A stretch of DNA of 64,000 nt, taken from DASUPK01 sp963801055 (GTDB lineage: Bacteria; Actinomycetota; Thermoleophilia; Solirubrobacterales; 70-9). The stretch lies in assembly GCA_963801055.1 (NCBI GenBank), contig CAWDDE010000001.1, positions 558,001-622,000 on the forward strand, in the 5' to 3' direction. The notes beneath the pieces were generated by a model. The model saw only the letters and a program-made list of their open reading frames with translations. It was not told the DNA's origin and made no database searches. Positions within the stretch are counted from its first letter, which is position 1; each line of letters opens with the position of its first letter. The position numbers and the translations under genes are program-made. Below are positions 36,496-47,191 of this stretch, piece after piece.

Positions 36496-36806
36496 CTGGC
36501 GACGGCGCGTCGCTGGTTCGGCTTGCCCAACTGGACAGCAAGCGCCTGCCGTCGGGGAGCCTCCTGATGGCCGAGGTCGATGGGGAGCCATGGGCAGCGA
36601 TCGAGCTGGAGAGCGGCGAGGTGCTGGCCGATCCGTTCCATCCGACCGCCGATCTTGCGGAGATGCTGTTGTTGCGAGCGGCCCGGATCCGCGCCGTCGA
36701 GCAGCCGGGTCTGGCGCCCAAGCGCGGGTTCCGCAGGATCACCGCTGGGGCCGCTCGGGCCTTGTCCGGGCGCCGCAGGCGGGTGCCCGCTGAGCTTCGC
36801 CCCTGA
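36496..36806 (+). pseudogene. N-terminally truncated copy of a small conserved protein
   Basis: Frame 3 encodes VRLAQLDSKRLPSGSLLMAE, VDGEPWAAIELESGEVLADP, FHPTADLAEMLLLRAARIRA and a basic tail. It is homologous to the intact minus-strand protein at 63151 (DSRAVPDGELLIAEVDGEAQ, SGEVIADPFRHTAELVRMLF). The N-terminal ~30 residues are missing and the frame runs back into the solo 5' module with no usable start. This looks like a gene whose 5' end was replaced by the module. Confidence 0.65.
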
Positions 36807-36884
36807 GCCAGAGCGCCTGAACTCCTGGACGCGGCGTGAGCGATCCGCGGCGCTCGGTGCCGCTCGACTCCGCACGGCCTAGCC

Positions 36885-38246
36885 TTGGACTTTGTGAGCG
36901 CACCGTCCATTACGCGCGGCGATCTCGACACCTGGCGCGTGCTTCCTAACGCCCAGCGGCCTGATTGGCCAGACCCCGCGCATCTCAGCGCCGTCGAGGC
37001 CGAGCTGGCAGACCAACCACCCCTGGTCTTTGCGCGCGAATGTGACCAGCTCAAGGACCGGCTGGCGGCCGTGGCCAGAGGCGAGGCGTTTGTTCTCCAA
37101 GGGGGTGACTGCGCGGAAACCTTTCCCGGCTCGACGGCCGACGCCGTGCGCAACAGGCTCCAAACCCTGCTGCAAATGGCGGTCGTGCTTACGTATGCGG
37201 CGAGTGTCCCTGTGGTGAAAATCGGCCGGATGGCGGGACAGTTCGCGAAGCCCAGATCACGTCCAACGGAGACGCGGGATGGGGTCGAGCTACCCGCCTA
37301 CCGCGGCGAAGCCGTGAACGGCCTCGACTTCACGCCCGAGAATCGCCGACCCGACCCCGCGCGGCTGCTCCGGGCGTACCACTGCGCGGCGGCCACGTTG
37401 AATCTCTGTCGGGCGTTCACGAGCGGAGGCTACGCCGACCTACACGAGGTGCACGCCTGGAATCAGGACTTCGTGGCAGAGAGCCCGGCCGGGCAGCGTT
37501 ACGAGCAGCTCGCCGGCGAGATCGACCGTGCACTCTCATTCATGAAGGCGTGCGGCGTCGACACGGAGGAGATCCACGGGGTCGAGCTCTACTCGAGCCA
37601 CGAAGGCCTCCTGCTGGAGTACGAGCGCACCCTGACCCGCATCGATAGCCACACCGGACTGCCGTACGACCTCTCCGCGCATCTGGTGTGGATCGGCGAG
37701 CGCACTAGGGACCTTGACGGCGCGCACGTGGAGTTCTTCCGCCATATCCGCAATCCGATAGCCGTGAAGCTCGGCCCCACGACCTCACCCGACGACGCTG
37801 TCTCGCTGATCGAAAGACTCAACCCGGATGAGGAGCCCGGCCGGCTCACGTTCATCACCCGGCTGGGCGCCGGCAAGGTCCGCGAAGCTCTGCCGCCGCT
37901 TGTCGAAAGGATCACCCGACTCGGCTCGCCGGTCGCATGGATCTGCGACCCAATGCACGGGAATACGTTCGAGGCACCGAGCGGGCACAAGACGCGCCGG
38001 TTTGATCACGTTCTCGACGAGGTGGCCGGCTTCTTCGAAGTCCATCGGGCCCTGGACACCCATCCGGGCGGCATCCACGTCGAGTTCACCGCGGACGATG
38101 TGACCGAATGCATCGGTGGGGGCCACGAAATTGCGGAGGACGATCTGATGCAGCGCTATGAGACGGCGTGTGACCCCCGGTTGAACCGTCGCCAGTCGCT
38201 CGACCTGGCCTTCATGGTCGCCGAGATGTATCGGCGACGGGACTGA
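36885..38246 (+). CDS. DAHP synthase, class II (plant/mycobacterial type)
   Basis: 453 aa from TTG at 36885; GTG at 36894 is an equally good start. LVFARECDQLKDRLAAVARG, FVLQGGDCAETF, VVKIGRMAGQFAKPRS, YHCAAATLNLCRAF, ELYSSHEGLLLEYE, WICDPMHGNTF and GGIHVEFTADDVTECIGG cover the family from end to end. First step of the shikimate pathway: PEP + erythrose 4-phosphate to DAHP. It stands alone here, ahead of genes of tyrosine breakdown. Confidence 0.95.
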   Translation: MDFVSAPSITRGDLDTWRVLPNAQRPDWPDPAHLSAVEAELADQPPLVFARECDQLKDRLAAVARGEAFVLQGGDCAETFPGSTADAVRNRLQTLLQMAVVLTYAASVPVVKIGRMAGQFAKPRSRPTETRDGVELPAYRGEAVNGLDFTPENRRPDPARLLRAYHCAAATLNLCRAFTSGGYADLHEVHAWNQDFVAESPAGQRYEQLAGEIDRALSFMKACGVDTEEIHGVELYSSHEGLLLEYERTLTRIDSHTGLPYDLSAHLVWIGERTRDLDGAHVEFFRHIRNPIAVKLGPTTSPDDAVSLIERLNPDEEPGRLTFITRLGAGKVREALPPLVERITRLGSPVAWICDPMHGNTFEAPSGHKTRRFDHVLDEVAGFFEVHRALDTHPGGIHVEFTADDVTECIGGGHEIAEDDLMQRYETACDPRLNRRQSLDLAFMVAEMYRRRD

Positions 38247-38373
38247 GTAACGCCTTGGTACCGGATCGGACCGAGAGCTAACGCGCTTGTCAAGCGCCCG
38301 GCGCCGACGTTGGCTGACAGGCTCGACACTGCGGCGGGTTCGGTGAGGGAGGCGGGCTCGTAGAGTTTCCGCG

Positions 38374-38970
38374 GTGCTGCTCTACAACTCCCAGGTCTCG
38401 GGCAACTGCTACAAGGTCCGGCTGCTGTTCGCCCATCTTCGCGTGAGATACGAGCGGCGCGAGATGGACGTCGTGGACCGCTCGAACCGTGCGGAACTGC
38501 TCGGGGACCTAAACCCGGCGCTGCGGGTGCCAACCCTCGTGCTCGACGATGGTCGCCCGCTGGCGGAATCCAACGCGATCCTCTTCTACTTCGCGGAAGG
38601 GACGCGGTACCTCCCCGAGGATCGATACGAGCGCGCCCAGGTGCTCCAGTGGCTGTTCTTCGAGCAGTACAGCCACGAGCCCAACATCGCGGTTGTGCGT
38701 TTCTGGGTTGCCTTCTCGGACGCTCCTCCCCCTGACCCGGAGATCGGGGCCAGGCGCCGCGCCGGCTACGCCGCGCTCGACGCGATGGAACGCCACTTGT
38801 CGAGCCGAGAGTTCCTCGTCAGCGAGCGCTTCACGATCGCGGACATCTCCCTATACGCATACACGCATGTCGCCGGCGAGGGCGGGTTCGACTTGGCGGG
38901 GTATCCCGCGATCCGGGCCTGGCTCGATCGGGTTGCAGGGCAGCCGGGCCACGAAGCGATGGCGGCCTGA
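38374..38970 (+). CDS. Glutathione S-transferase family protein
   Basis: 198 aa from GTG. Thioredoxin-like N-domain: LLYNSQVSGNCYKVRLLFAH, NPALRVPTLVLDDGRPLAES (the cis-Pro and Glu-Ser glutathione-site motif), then the all-helical domain with FTIADISLYAYTHVAGEGGF. Substrate and thiol unknown; actinobacteria often lack glutathione. Confidence 0.88.
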   Translation: MLLYNSQVSGNCYKVRLLFAHLRVRYERREMDVVDRSNRAELLGDLNPALRVPTLVLDDGRPLAESNAILFYFAEGTRYLPEDRYERAQVLQWLFFEQYSHEPNIAVVRFWVAFSDAPPPDPEIGARRRAGYAALDAMERHLSSREFLVSERFTIADISLYAYTHVAGEGGFDLAGYPAIRAWLDRVAGQPGHEAMAA

Positions 38971-38998
38971 GCATCACGGGGGGTAGCCTGCCCAGCGC

Positions 38999-39901
38999 AT
39001 GGATCTCTCCCTGACGCGAGTCGAGGCGGCCCTCGGCGAGATCGACCCGGTCTTCCTCGACACGCCCCAGTTCGTGTCCGATCGGCTGTCGGACGCGCTC
39101 GGACGCGAGGTCTTGGTCAAGGTCGAGACGATCAACCCCATCGGGAGCTTCAAGGGGCGAGGTACCTCCGTTCTGGCGCGAAAGCTTGACGCTGCTCTCA
39201 CCTGGGTGTGCGCGACGGCAGGCAACTTCGGGCAGGGGGTCGCCTACGGCGCCCGCAAACGCGGCGCGACGGTCGAGATCTTCGTTGGCCCTGAGACCCC
39301 GGCCGCGAAGGTCGCCCGCATGCGCGCACTCGGCGCCCGGGTCGAGGTTCGGGATCGCCCCGACTTGGCTGCCCGCGAGCACTCCGAAGCGAGCGAGCGC
39401 CGCCTCCTCGTGGTCGATGGGTTGGATGCCGCGACCGCGGAGGGCGCCGGAACGATCGGCGTCGAGCTCGCCGAGGCAGGTCCGATCGGCACAGCCGTCA
39501 TCCAGCTGGGCGACGGTGCCCTGATCTCCGGCGTCGCCCGCTGGCTGAAATCGCGGTCGCCCGAGACGAGAGTCATTGGCGTGTGCGCGAGCGGCGCGCC
39601 CGCCATGGCGCAAAGCTTCGCCGCTCGGCATCCGATCTCGGACGCCGGGACCGGCACCATCGCCGGTGCGATTGCGATCACCGATCCGGTGCCCGAGTCG
39701 CTCGCGCGGGTCATCGAGCTGGTCGACGAGGTGGTCCTCGTGGACGACGATGACATCCGGGCGGCGATGACGCTCATTGCAGAGTCGATGGGGGTGCTGG
39801 TGGAACCCGCCGGCGCCGCGGGAGTCGCTGCTCTCTCTCGATATCCCGAGAAGCTGGCTGGCGATCGTGTCGCCGTCCTGCTCACCGGGGCGGCCGCATA
39901 G
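38999..39901 (+). CDS. PLP-dependent threonine/serine dehydratase-like enzyme
   Basis: 300 aa. PLP lysine in INPIGSFKGRG, then TAGNFGQGVAYGARKRG (phosphate-site Asn and Gly loop) and VLVEPAGAAGVAAL. Fold type II. No C-terminal ACT regulatory domain, so this is a catabolic type or a diverged relative with another beta-replacement role. Follows GST by 28 bp on the same strand. Confidence 0.87.
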   Translation: MDLSLTRVEAALGEIDPVFLDTPQFVSDRLSDALGREVLVKVETINPIGSFKGRGTSVLARKLDAALTWVCATAGNFGQGVAYGARKRGATVEIFVGPETPAAKVARMRALGARVEVRDRPDLAAREHSEASERRLLVVDGLDAATAEGAGTIGVELAEAGPIGTAVIQLGDGALISGVARWLKSRSPETRVIGVCASGAPAMAQSFAARHPISDAGTGTIAGAIAITDPVPESLARVIELVDEVVLVDDDDIRAAMTLIAESMGVLVEPAGAAGVAALSRYPEKLAGDRVAVLLTGAAA

Positions 39902-39986
39902 CCGTTGGCGCCATCCGGCGTGGGTCCCAGGCAAATGAGGGCCCTTGGCGGGTCTGCCATTGCTGCGTCTGACGTATGGTCGCCGT

Positions 39987-41283
39987 ATGGGGCCAGGCCA
40001 GACCCTGGGGACGTGGGTTCCGGGCGCTGATGGCTCGGGGTACGGGATCGAGCACCTCCCCTACGGGGTGATCCGCGCGCGGGGAGCATCCCCGCGACCG
40101 GCGGTCCGGATCGGGGATCGAGGTCTTCTGCTGGCGCCGTTGGCGGCGGCGGGCCTGCTCGATTCGGTTGCCGAGTCCGATCCCGGGGCGCTGCGGCGGG
40201 CGCTCGAGGGGCCGACCCTCAACCGCTTGCTCGAGCTCGGGCGCCCGACCTGGTCTCGGCTGCGCGCTCGCCTGACCGAGCTGCTCGGCGCCGGCAACAG
40301 CGAGCTCGCCGACGCCGGCGTCGCCGACGACGCGCTGTTCCCGCTCGCCGAGGCCGAGGAGCTCCTCCCGATCGAGGTCGGCGACTACGTCGACTTCTAC
40401 TCCTCGATCGAGCATGCCTCGAACGTGGGCAGGCTCGTCCGACCCGATGACGAGCCGCTGTTCCCCAATTGGCGCCACCTCCCGGTCGGGTACCACGGCC
40501 GCTCGGCCAGCGTGGTCGTGAGCGGCACCGCCGATCAGGCGCCCGGTCGGGCAGACGGCGCCCGAGCGTGCCGACGGCCTGCCCGGCTTCGGGCGCGAGC
40601 CCCTCCTCGACTTCGAGCTCGAGCTCGGCTTCGTCTCCGGCCCCGGGCCGATTGGCGGGGGGCCGATCCGCGTCGCCGCCGCCGGGGAGCAGATCTTCGG
40701 CTTCGTCCTCGTCAACGACTGGACCGCCCGCTCGATCCAGGCCTGGGAATACCGGCCGCTCGGGCCCTTCCTCTCGAAGTCGTTCGCGACCTCGGTCGGA
40801 GCCTGGATCACGCCGCTCGAGGCACTGGAGCCCTTCCGCGTCCCCGGTCCTGCCCAAGATCCGCCCCCACTCCCATATCTGCGCAGCGAGGAGGAGTGGG
40901 CGCTCGATCTGGAGCTCCAGGTGGTTCTCGCGGCGGGGTCGGACGCCGAGGGAGCCGGGGAGACGGTCGCCCGAACGAACGCCCGCCGCCTCTACTGGGA
41001 TGCGGCCCAGCAGCTCGCCCACGCGACCATCGGCGGCGCCGTCGTCCGGGCCGGCGACCTATTCGCCTCGGGGACGATCTCGGGCTCGGCTCAGGGCACC
41101 CAGGGCTGCCTGCTCGAGCTCACCCGCGCCGGCCAGGAGCCACTCCGCCTGGGCAATGGTGTCGAGCGGACCTTTCTCGAGGACGGCGACGAGGTCGTCC
41201 TGCGCGGCTCCGGCGCCCCGGGCGAGGGTCGGCCCGCGATCACCCTGGCCGAGGTGAGTGGGCGGATCGTGCCCGCATCCTGA
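39987..41283 (+). CDS. fahA: Fumarylacetoacetase, frameshifted
   Basis: Last enzyme of tyrosine/homogentisate breakdown: fumarylacetoacetate to fumarate + acetoacetate. Starts TLGTWVPGADGSGYGIEHLP (ATG 39987); YVDFYSSIEHASNVGRLVRP and WRHLPVGYHGRSASVVVSG are FAH hallmarks. An extra G at about 40530 breaks the frame; without it the body resumes as RRPVGQTAPERADGLPGFGR, then LLDFELELGFVSGPG, VLVNDWTARSIQAWEY and GTISGSAQGTQGCLLELTRA. About 431 aa when repaired. Converges with hmgA. Confidence 0.9.
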
Positions 41284-41332
41284 GCTGGACGCCCGCCGCC
41301 GCGGCGCAGAAGCGACCCGGGCAGCTCGTCGG

Positions 41333-42519
41333 CTACCCGGTTGTGCTCTGCGCCACGGGCGACGGCGCGCCTTCGCGCCACGAGTAGGCGTAACTCGCGT
41401 CGTCGAGTTCGCGGGCGAAGGTGCGTGAGCCGCATCGGCGCGAACGTGTCCCACATCACCGCCAGCTCCTCCGTCCGCCGCGCGCCGAGGGCCTTCTCGA
41501 CCAGACCGGGCTGCGGCCCGTGGGGCAGTCCCGAGGGGTGGACGGTGATCGAGCCCACCTCGATCCCCTTCCGCGAGCCGAACTCCCCGGAGACGTAATA
41601 GATCATCTCCTCCGACTGCAGGTTGGAGTGGTGGTAGGGGAGCGGGACCGCCTCGGGGTCGTAGTCGAGCTCGCGTGGGCAGAACGAGCAGACCACGAAG
41701 TTCGGCCCCTGGAAGGTCTGGTGGGTCGGCGGCGGCAGATGGATCCGGCCCGTTCGCGGCTCGAAGTCGTGGATGTTGAAGGTGTAGGGATAGACGTAGC
41801 CGTCCCAGCCGACCACGTCGAGCGGGTGGTAGTCGAGCCGGTAGTGCTGTAGGCCGCCCCGTACCCGCACGATCAGCTCGAAGTCACCCTCCTCGCGATG
41901 CGTCTCGAGCTCGACCGGCGGATGCAGGTCGCGGTGCGAGAAGGGCGCCGACTCGAGCAGCTGGCCGTAGCGGTTCCGGTAGCGGTTCGGGGTCTCGATC
42001 TCGCCCGGGGTGTGGAGGACGAGCATCAGCTGCTCGTCTCCCTCGAACCGGAACCGATAGGTGGTGCCGCGCGGGATGACGATGTAGTCGTGCTGGCGGT
42101 AGGGCAGGGTGCCGAACACGGTCTCGAGCTCGCCCGAGCCCTCGTGGACGAAGATCAGCTCGTCGCCCTCGCCGTTTCGGTAGAAGGCCTCGCTCTCTTC
42201 CGCGGGCCGGCAGAGCGAGACCTCGAGGTCGTTGTTCCACATCAGGCAGCGGCGGCCCGTGATCGGGTCGCCCTCGGCCGGGATGCCGCCGGTCTCGAGG
42301 TGGCGATGGACGTGGGCGTCGGGCACCCACTCCTCGTGGGTGATCGGCTCGAACTCGCCTGCTTCGAGGATCCGACAGGGCGAGGTGTGGTGATAGAGGA
42401 TCGACTCGTTCCCCGAGAAGCCCTCGAGTCCCATCACCTCCTCGACCAGCAGGCGGCCGTTGGTGCGGAACTGCGTGTGCCGCTTGCGCGGCAGCTCGTC
42501 CGAGCCGGTGGTATCTCAC
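41333..42519 (-). CDS. hmgA: Homogentisate 1,2-dioxygenase, two frameshifts
   Basis: Ring-cleaving dioxygenase. From GTG at 42519 the start reads RYHRLG, then one extra base (about 42500) before ELPRKRHTQFRTNGRLLVEE, MGLEGFSGNESILYHHTSP. Cupin-like core with YIVIPRGTTYRF, VVGWDGYVYPYTFNIHDFEP and the iron-site region VHPSGLPHGPQPG with NLQSEEMIYYV. A second extra base at about 41424 precedes the natural tail FARELDDASYAYSWREG and stop at 41333. The GTG overlaps the HPPD stop (GTGA), so the two genes are translationally coupled. Confidence 0.9.
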
Positions 42520-43659
42520 AGGTTGCCCCTCCTCTCCTGCTCGCGCTCGATCGCCTCGAAGAGCGCCTTGAAGTTGCCCTCGCCGAAGCCGCGGGCGCCG
42601 TGCCGCTCGATCACCTCGAGGAAGAGCGTGGGGCGGTCGGCTGAGCGGCTTGGTGAAGATCTGCAGCAGATAGCCCTCGTCGTCGCGGTCGGCGAGGATG
42701 CCGAGCTCGCTGAGGTCGGCGAGGTCCTCGTCGATCTCCCCGATGCGCTCCGGAAGCTCCTCGTAATAGCTGGTGGGGGTCGTCAGGAAATGGACGCCGC
42801 GCTCGCGCAGGGCGCGCACGGTGGCGACGATGTCGGTGGTGGAGAGGGCGATGTGCTGCACGCCGGGACCGCCGTGGAACTCGAGGTACTCCTCGATCTG
42901 GGACTTGCGCTTGCCCTCGGCGGGCTCGTTGATCGGGAACTTGATCCTTCCCTTGCCGTCCGCCATCACCTTCGACATCAGCGCGGAGTACTCGGTCGAG
43001 ATGTCCTGGTCGGTGAACCGGATCATCTCCGTGAAACCGAAGACGCGCTCGTAGTAGGCCACCCACTCCTCCATCCGGCCGAGCTCGACGTTGCCGACCA
43101 CGTGGTCGATCCCGGCGAAGTGCCCACCAGCCTCCCCTGACTCGACCGGCTCGAAGCCGGGCAGGAAGGGACCGCTGTAACCGTCGCGCTCGACGAAGGT
43201 GTGGACGGTCTCGCCGTAGGTCGCGATCGTCGCCAGCCTGACGGCGCCGTGCTCGTCGGACTCGTCGTGCGGCTCGATCAGCCCGCGGGCGCCGCGGCGA
43301 ACGGCGACCCGGTAGGCCTCCTCGGCGTCGGGGACCGCCAGCCCGACGACCTTCACCCCGTCGCCGTGCTCGGCGAGGTGGCGGGCGATCTCGTTGCTGC
43401 CGTGCAGGGGCGAGGTGAGGAGGAAGCGGATCCGGCCCTGCTCGACCAGGTGGGACGTCCGGTCCCGCATCCCGGTCTCCAGTCCGGCGTAGGCGCTCTT
43501 GCGAAAGCCAAGTGCGTGGGTGAAGTAGTGGGAGGCGTGGACCCCGTTGCCGACGTAGAGCTCGATGTGGTCGATGCCGAGCAGCGGCATCTCGTCATGC
43601 TTCGCGACCGGCGGGGTGGCCGTGCGGACGCCCGTGTCCTGTGCGGTCTTCACCTCCAT
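42516..43659 (-). CDS. hpd: 4-Hydroxyphenylpyruvate dioxygenase, one frameshift near the C-terminus
   Basis: Converts 4-hydroxyphenylpyruvate to homogentisate. Two VOC domains: GIDHIELYVGNGVHASHYFT at the start, iron His in AGIDHVVGNVE and in GPGVQHIALSTTDI, and the Glu ligand in FLEVIERHG within the tail. An extra C at about 42646 breaks the tail after LLQIFTKPLS; repaired it ends FKALFEAIEREQERRGNL. AGGAGG lies 7 bases before the ATG. First gene of hpd-hmgA, divergent from an Lrp regulator. Confidence 0.93.
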
Positions 43660-43773
43660 CGCTCTCCTCCTGTTCTGATTGAATGAATCCCTTGCGAAAC
43701 GGGCATCTGCACTTTATGGTTCCCGCGCGGAGGCGGGTTCACAACCCCGATTCGTTGCGTGATCGGCCCGAGA

Positions 43774-44262
43774 ATGGCGATTGCTGACAAGACTGACGAG
43801 CAGATCGTTGCGCTGCTCCGCGAGAACGCCCGTCGCTCCTACCAGGACATCGGCGAGCGCGTCTCGCTCTCGGCGCCCGCCGTGAAGCGGCGCGTCGACC
43901 GGCTCGAGGCCGAGGGCGTCATTCGCGGCTACACCGCGACGGTCGAGCCGACCGCGTTCGGCTGGCACAGCCACGCCTTCGTCGAGCTCTTCTGCGAGGG
44001 GCGGATGTCGGGCGCCGAGGTGAGCGCGGCCGTCTCCAAGCATCCGGAGGTCGAGGGGGCCTACACGGTCGCCGGCGCCGCGAGCGCGATCCTGCACCTG
44101 CGCGCCACCGACACCCAGCACCTGGAGGAGGCCCTCGAGCGGATCCGCGAGACGTCCGGGGTGCTTCGCACCGAGACGCAGGTGGTGCTCTCCACCCTCT
44201 TCGAGCGCCCGGTCACCAACGGTCGGGTGACGCCCAAGAAGCAGGCGCTGATCGGGGTATGA
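43774..44262 (+). CDS. Lrp/AsnC-family transcriptional regulator
   Basis: 162 aa from ATG at 43774 (GTG at 43759 also possible). HTH: IVALLRENARRSYQDIGERV, SLSAPAVKRRVDRLEAEGVI; RAM/AsnC ligand domain with VEGAYTVAGAASAILHLRA. Its position divergent from hpd-hmgA makes it the likely tyrosine- or homogentisate-responsive regulator. The next gene starts 1 bp after its stop. Confidence 0.9.
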   Translation: MAIADKTDEQIVALLRENARRSYQDIGERVSLSAPAVKRRVDRLEAEGVIRGYTATVEPTAFGWHSHAFVELFCEGRMSGAEVSAAVSKHPEVEGAYTVAGAASAILHLRATDTQHLEEALERIRETSGVLRTETQVVLSTLFERPVTNGRVTPKKQALIGV

Positions 44263-44263
44263 G

Positions 44264-45702
44264 GTGACTGACCAGGTAAGCGACCTGAAGCTCCAGCACC
44301 TCGTCGAGCTCTCCAAGCTCGGCGACGGCTGCGCCCAGCTCGAATCCGAGCTCGAGGCCTGGCTCGCCGCCCACGACGTCGTCTTCGCCGGCCACACGAT
44401 CCCGTTCGTGCTGATGCCGCACTTCGTCAGCCCGAGGCAGATGCGCCATGTGCGCCGCGCGGTCGAGTCGCTGTGTGGGGTGCTGAACCGCTTCTGCGAG
44501 GCGTACCCCGAGGACGAGCGCCTGCAGGAGGAGCTCGCGCTTCCCACCTTCGAGGACTCGCTGGTCCGGGTCGGCCCGGGCTACCCGGGGCCGCTGCGGA
44601 TCTGCCGGCTCGACGCCTTCCTCGCCGGCGACACGGTCAAGTTCCTCGAGTTCAACGCCGACTCGCCGGCCGGGATCGGCTACACCGACGTGCTCCACGA
44701 GGGGCTCAGGCAGACGATCGCGCTCCCGCGGGTGGAGGGCGAGTTCGACACCGCGTATGAGCCGATGCTGCCGCTGTCTGATCGAGACCCTGCTCGACGC
44801 CTACCGGGCAATGCGCGCAGGGCGGCGGGAGGGGCCGCGAGCTGCCCGAGGCGCCCCGGCTGGCGCTCGTCGACGTCCCCGGGAGCCCCTCGGTGCCCGA
44901 GTTCCGGATCATCTGCGCCGCCGCGGCGGAGGCGGGAATCGAGGCGATCCACCCGACCACCGACGAGCTCTCCTACGACGGCTCGGTGCTGCGCGCCGGC
45001 GGCGAGCCGGTGCACCTGGTCTACCGCCGGGCCCTGATCGACGACCTCTCCGAGGGCGACCTGACCGCCGCCTACCGGGACGGCGCCGCCTGCGTGGTCA
45101 ACCCGCCCCGCGCCCGGGTCGCGAACAACAAGAAGCTGATGGCGCTGCTCGACGATCCCCGCTTCGCGCACCTGGTGGAGCCGCGCGAGGCGGAGGTGAT
45201 CGCCGCCACCATCCCCTGGACCCGGATCCTCCGGCCCGGGAGGGTGACCTACGGGCAGTGGGTCGTCGACCTGCTCGATTTCGTCTCGGACAACCGCCCC
45301 CGCCTGGTGCTGAAGCCCGCCTCCGAGTACGGGGGCCACGACGTCGCTCTCGGGATCGAGACGGAGCAGGCGGAATGGGACCGGATCATCGAGGAGCACG
45401 CCGAGGCGGGCGACTTCATCGTCCAGGAGTACGTGCCGGTGCCCGAGGAGATGTTCCCGACGGTCGAGGACGGCCACGTGCAGATGCGGCTGAAGCGCTT
45501 CAACATCAACCCGTTCGGGATCGGCGGGCGCTACGCCGGGATGATCACCCGGATCTCCGATCGGGCGGTGATCAACGTCTCGGCGGGCGGCGGCCTGCTG
45601 CCGAGCGTGGTCGGACGCCACAAGCGGCGTTTGCTCGCCGATCAGGAGGGAGATGAGGATCTGAGAGAGGAGGAGGGATCGAGACATGGCACGGCCGCCT
45701 GA
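44264..45702 (+). CDS. Circularly permuted ATP-grasp protein (glutathionylspermidine-synthase-like), two frameshifts
   Basis: N-part has FVLMPHFVSPRQMRHVRRAV and KFLEFNADSPAGIGYTDVLH (substrate-domain signature of this family). An extra T at about 44777 and an extra C at about 44837 break the frame; repaired, it reads LLIETLLDAYRAMRAGRREG, ELPEAPRLALVDVPGSP. The C-part carries NNKKLMALLDD, RLVLKPASEYGGHDVALGIE and FIVQEYVPVPEEMF, the ATP-grasp metal/nucleotide region. About 478 aa. ATP-dependent carboxylate-amine ligase of unknown substrate. Overlaps the next gene by 17 bp. Confidence 0.78.
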
Positions 45703-46880
45703 CCGGCTCCGCCTCGGCTACGACGTGGACGAGAACGCGATCCGGTTCTCGAACTACTTCCACCTGCTGCGCGAGCTGGTCCATCTCTCCTCGGGCTGGC
45801 TGGCGCTGACGCCGGAATTCGAGGTCAAGTACGCGCTCGGGGACCACCTTCACGACGACGCCCGCGCGATCAGCAAGATCCGCCGGCGCCTCTACGAGCT
45901 CCGCCACCCGAGCCGACTACCCCGGCGCCCCGGCAGAGGAGCTGGAGGTGCTGCTCGATCGCCTCGGCGAGGCGGAGAGCCCCGAGGCCTACGTCGAGCT
46001 GGCCTACGGCGAGGCGAAGCCGGCGCTCCTGCGCGCCTTCAACCTCCACCTCGAGCACCTCGACCCGGTCTCCGACGAGCCCTCGCTCCGCCTGCTCACC
46101 AAGCTCGTCGAGCGGCAGGAGCGCCATCTCGCCGAGCTCGGGTCGGGGGGCGAGGGCGGAGCCGACGGCTGGCCGAACGACCTCGGCGCCCTGGAGATCC
46201 GGCTCAAGGCCGAGCCGCGCGCGCTCCGGGTGATGCCGCCGCTGGTCGAGCCCGCGCGCGACGAGTTCGTCGAGGTGACCGCCGAGGGCGATCCCTTCCT
46301 CGCTCGCGAGCTCTACGTCAACGATCCGGATGAGAACCACGTCCCGGTCGAGCGCGAGGAGCAGCGCCACTTCTTCCACGCGCTGATGGACGCCGAGCTC
46401 TGCGCCGCCGAGCTGATGGCTCGCAACTCGCACGAGCATCCGGAGATGCCGTGGGACTTCCACGTCGACATGGCGCGCCAGACCTGGGACGAGATGCGCC
46501 ACGCGCGAATCCACTCGCTGCTGATGCCGAAGGAGCTCGGCTGCCGCTGGGGGGATTACCCGGTCGGCTTCTCCTACTTCCGCTCCGTCTACGCCCATGA
46601 TCTGCTCGGCCGCCTCGCTTTGTTCAACTCGACCTCCGAGCAGAAGGCGATGTGGCGCCATTCCCACCGGCGCAAGGTCCTGGTCGAGCGCGGGCAGGAG
46701 CAGATCGCCCAGGTCTTCGACTACCTGCTCGCCGACGAGGTCCCGCACGTCCACAACGGCACCCGCTGGGGGACCTACGTCTGCGGCGGCGACGAGGCCG
46801 CCTACAAGCGCAGGGTTCGCGAGCTCCGCGAGGGCCTGGACGAGACCGGCGCCCCGCCCGACGAGCCGCAGGCGGCATAA
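45686..46880 (+). CDS. Ferritin-like (DUF455-like) protein, frameshifted
   Basis: Starts MARPPDRLRLGYDVDENAIR; FEVKYALGDHLHDDARAISK follows. An extra C at about 45914 breaks the frame; repaired, DYPGAPAEELEVLLDRLGEA leads into the long helical part. Di-iron-type motifs: EEQRHFFHALMDAELCAAEL and TWDEMRHARIHSLLMPKELG (ExxH). About 397 aa. Tight overlap with the ATP-grasp gene suggests the two act together, perhaps as a ligase and an oxygenase of one small pathway; the substrate is unknown. Confidence 0.75.
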
Positions 46881-46894
46881 GCTGACCTAGCCAC

Positions 46895-46922
46895 GGGTCC
46901 TTCGAAGGGACCCGAAGGACCC
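46895..46922 (+). terminator. Hairpin after ferritin-like gene
   Basis: Perfect 10-bp stem GGGTCCTTCG / CGAAGGACCC with an 8-base loop, 15 bp past the stop; no T run. The rest of the gap to 47192 holds a tRNA 3' fragment and, near 46970-47054, a short open tail (RIVDLVERDGDGGIIG) that may be a gene remnant. Confidence 0.6.
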
Positions 46923-47069
46923 GGAACGAGTCGTCATTGACCTTCGCGCAGCCGAGAAGGACGCCCGGGCACCGTCCGGATCGTGGACCTGGTCGAGCGA
47001 GATGGTGACGGGGGGATCATCGGGGACACGACCTTCGTCACGGTCGCCACGTAATTGGTCCCCTCGCAG

Positions 47070-47104
47070 TGCCGGAGGAGGGACTCGAACCCCCGACACG
47101 CGGA
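47070..47104 (-). repeat. tRNA-Met 3'-end fragment A (att-like)
   Basis: 35 bases identical to the 3' end of the intact tRNA-Met at 63046-63119, covering the T arm and acceptor strand. Identity stops before the anticodon loop. Third copy at 48700. No tRNA 5' half is present, so it is non-functional and probably marks a recombination end point. Confidence 0.75.
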
Positions 47105-47191
47105 ACCTAGCCGGGGAAGTGGCGACGCTCGATGCGTCGCCCGGCGTCCACGAAGGTGTGCGGATCGAGGATTCCGGACAGGAGGAGCCTG

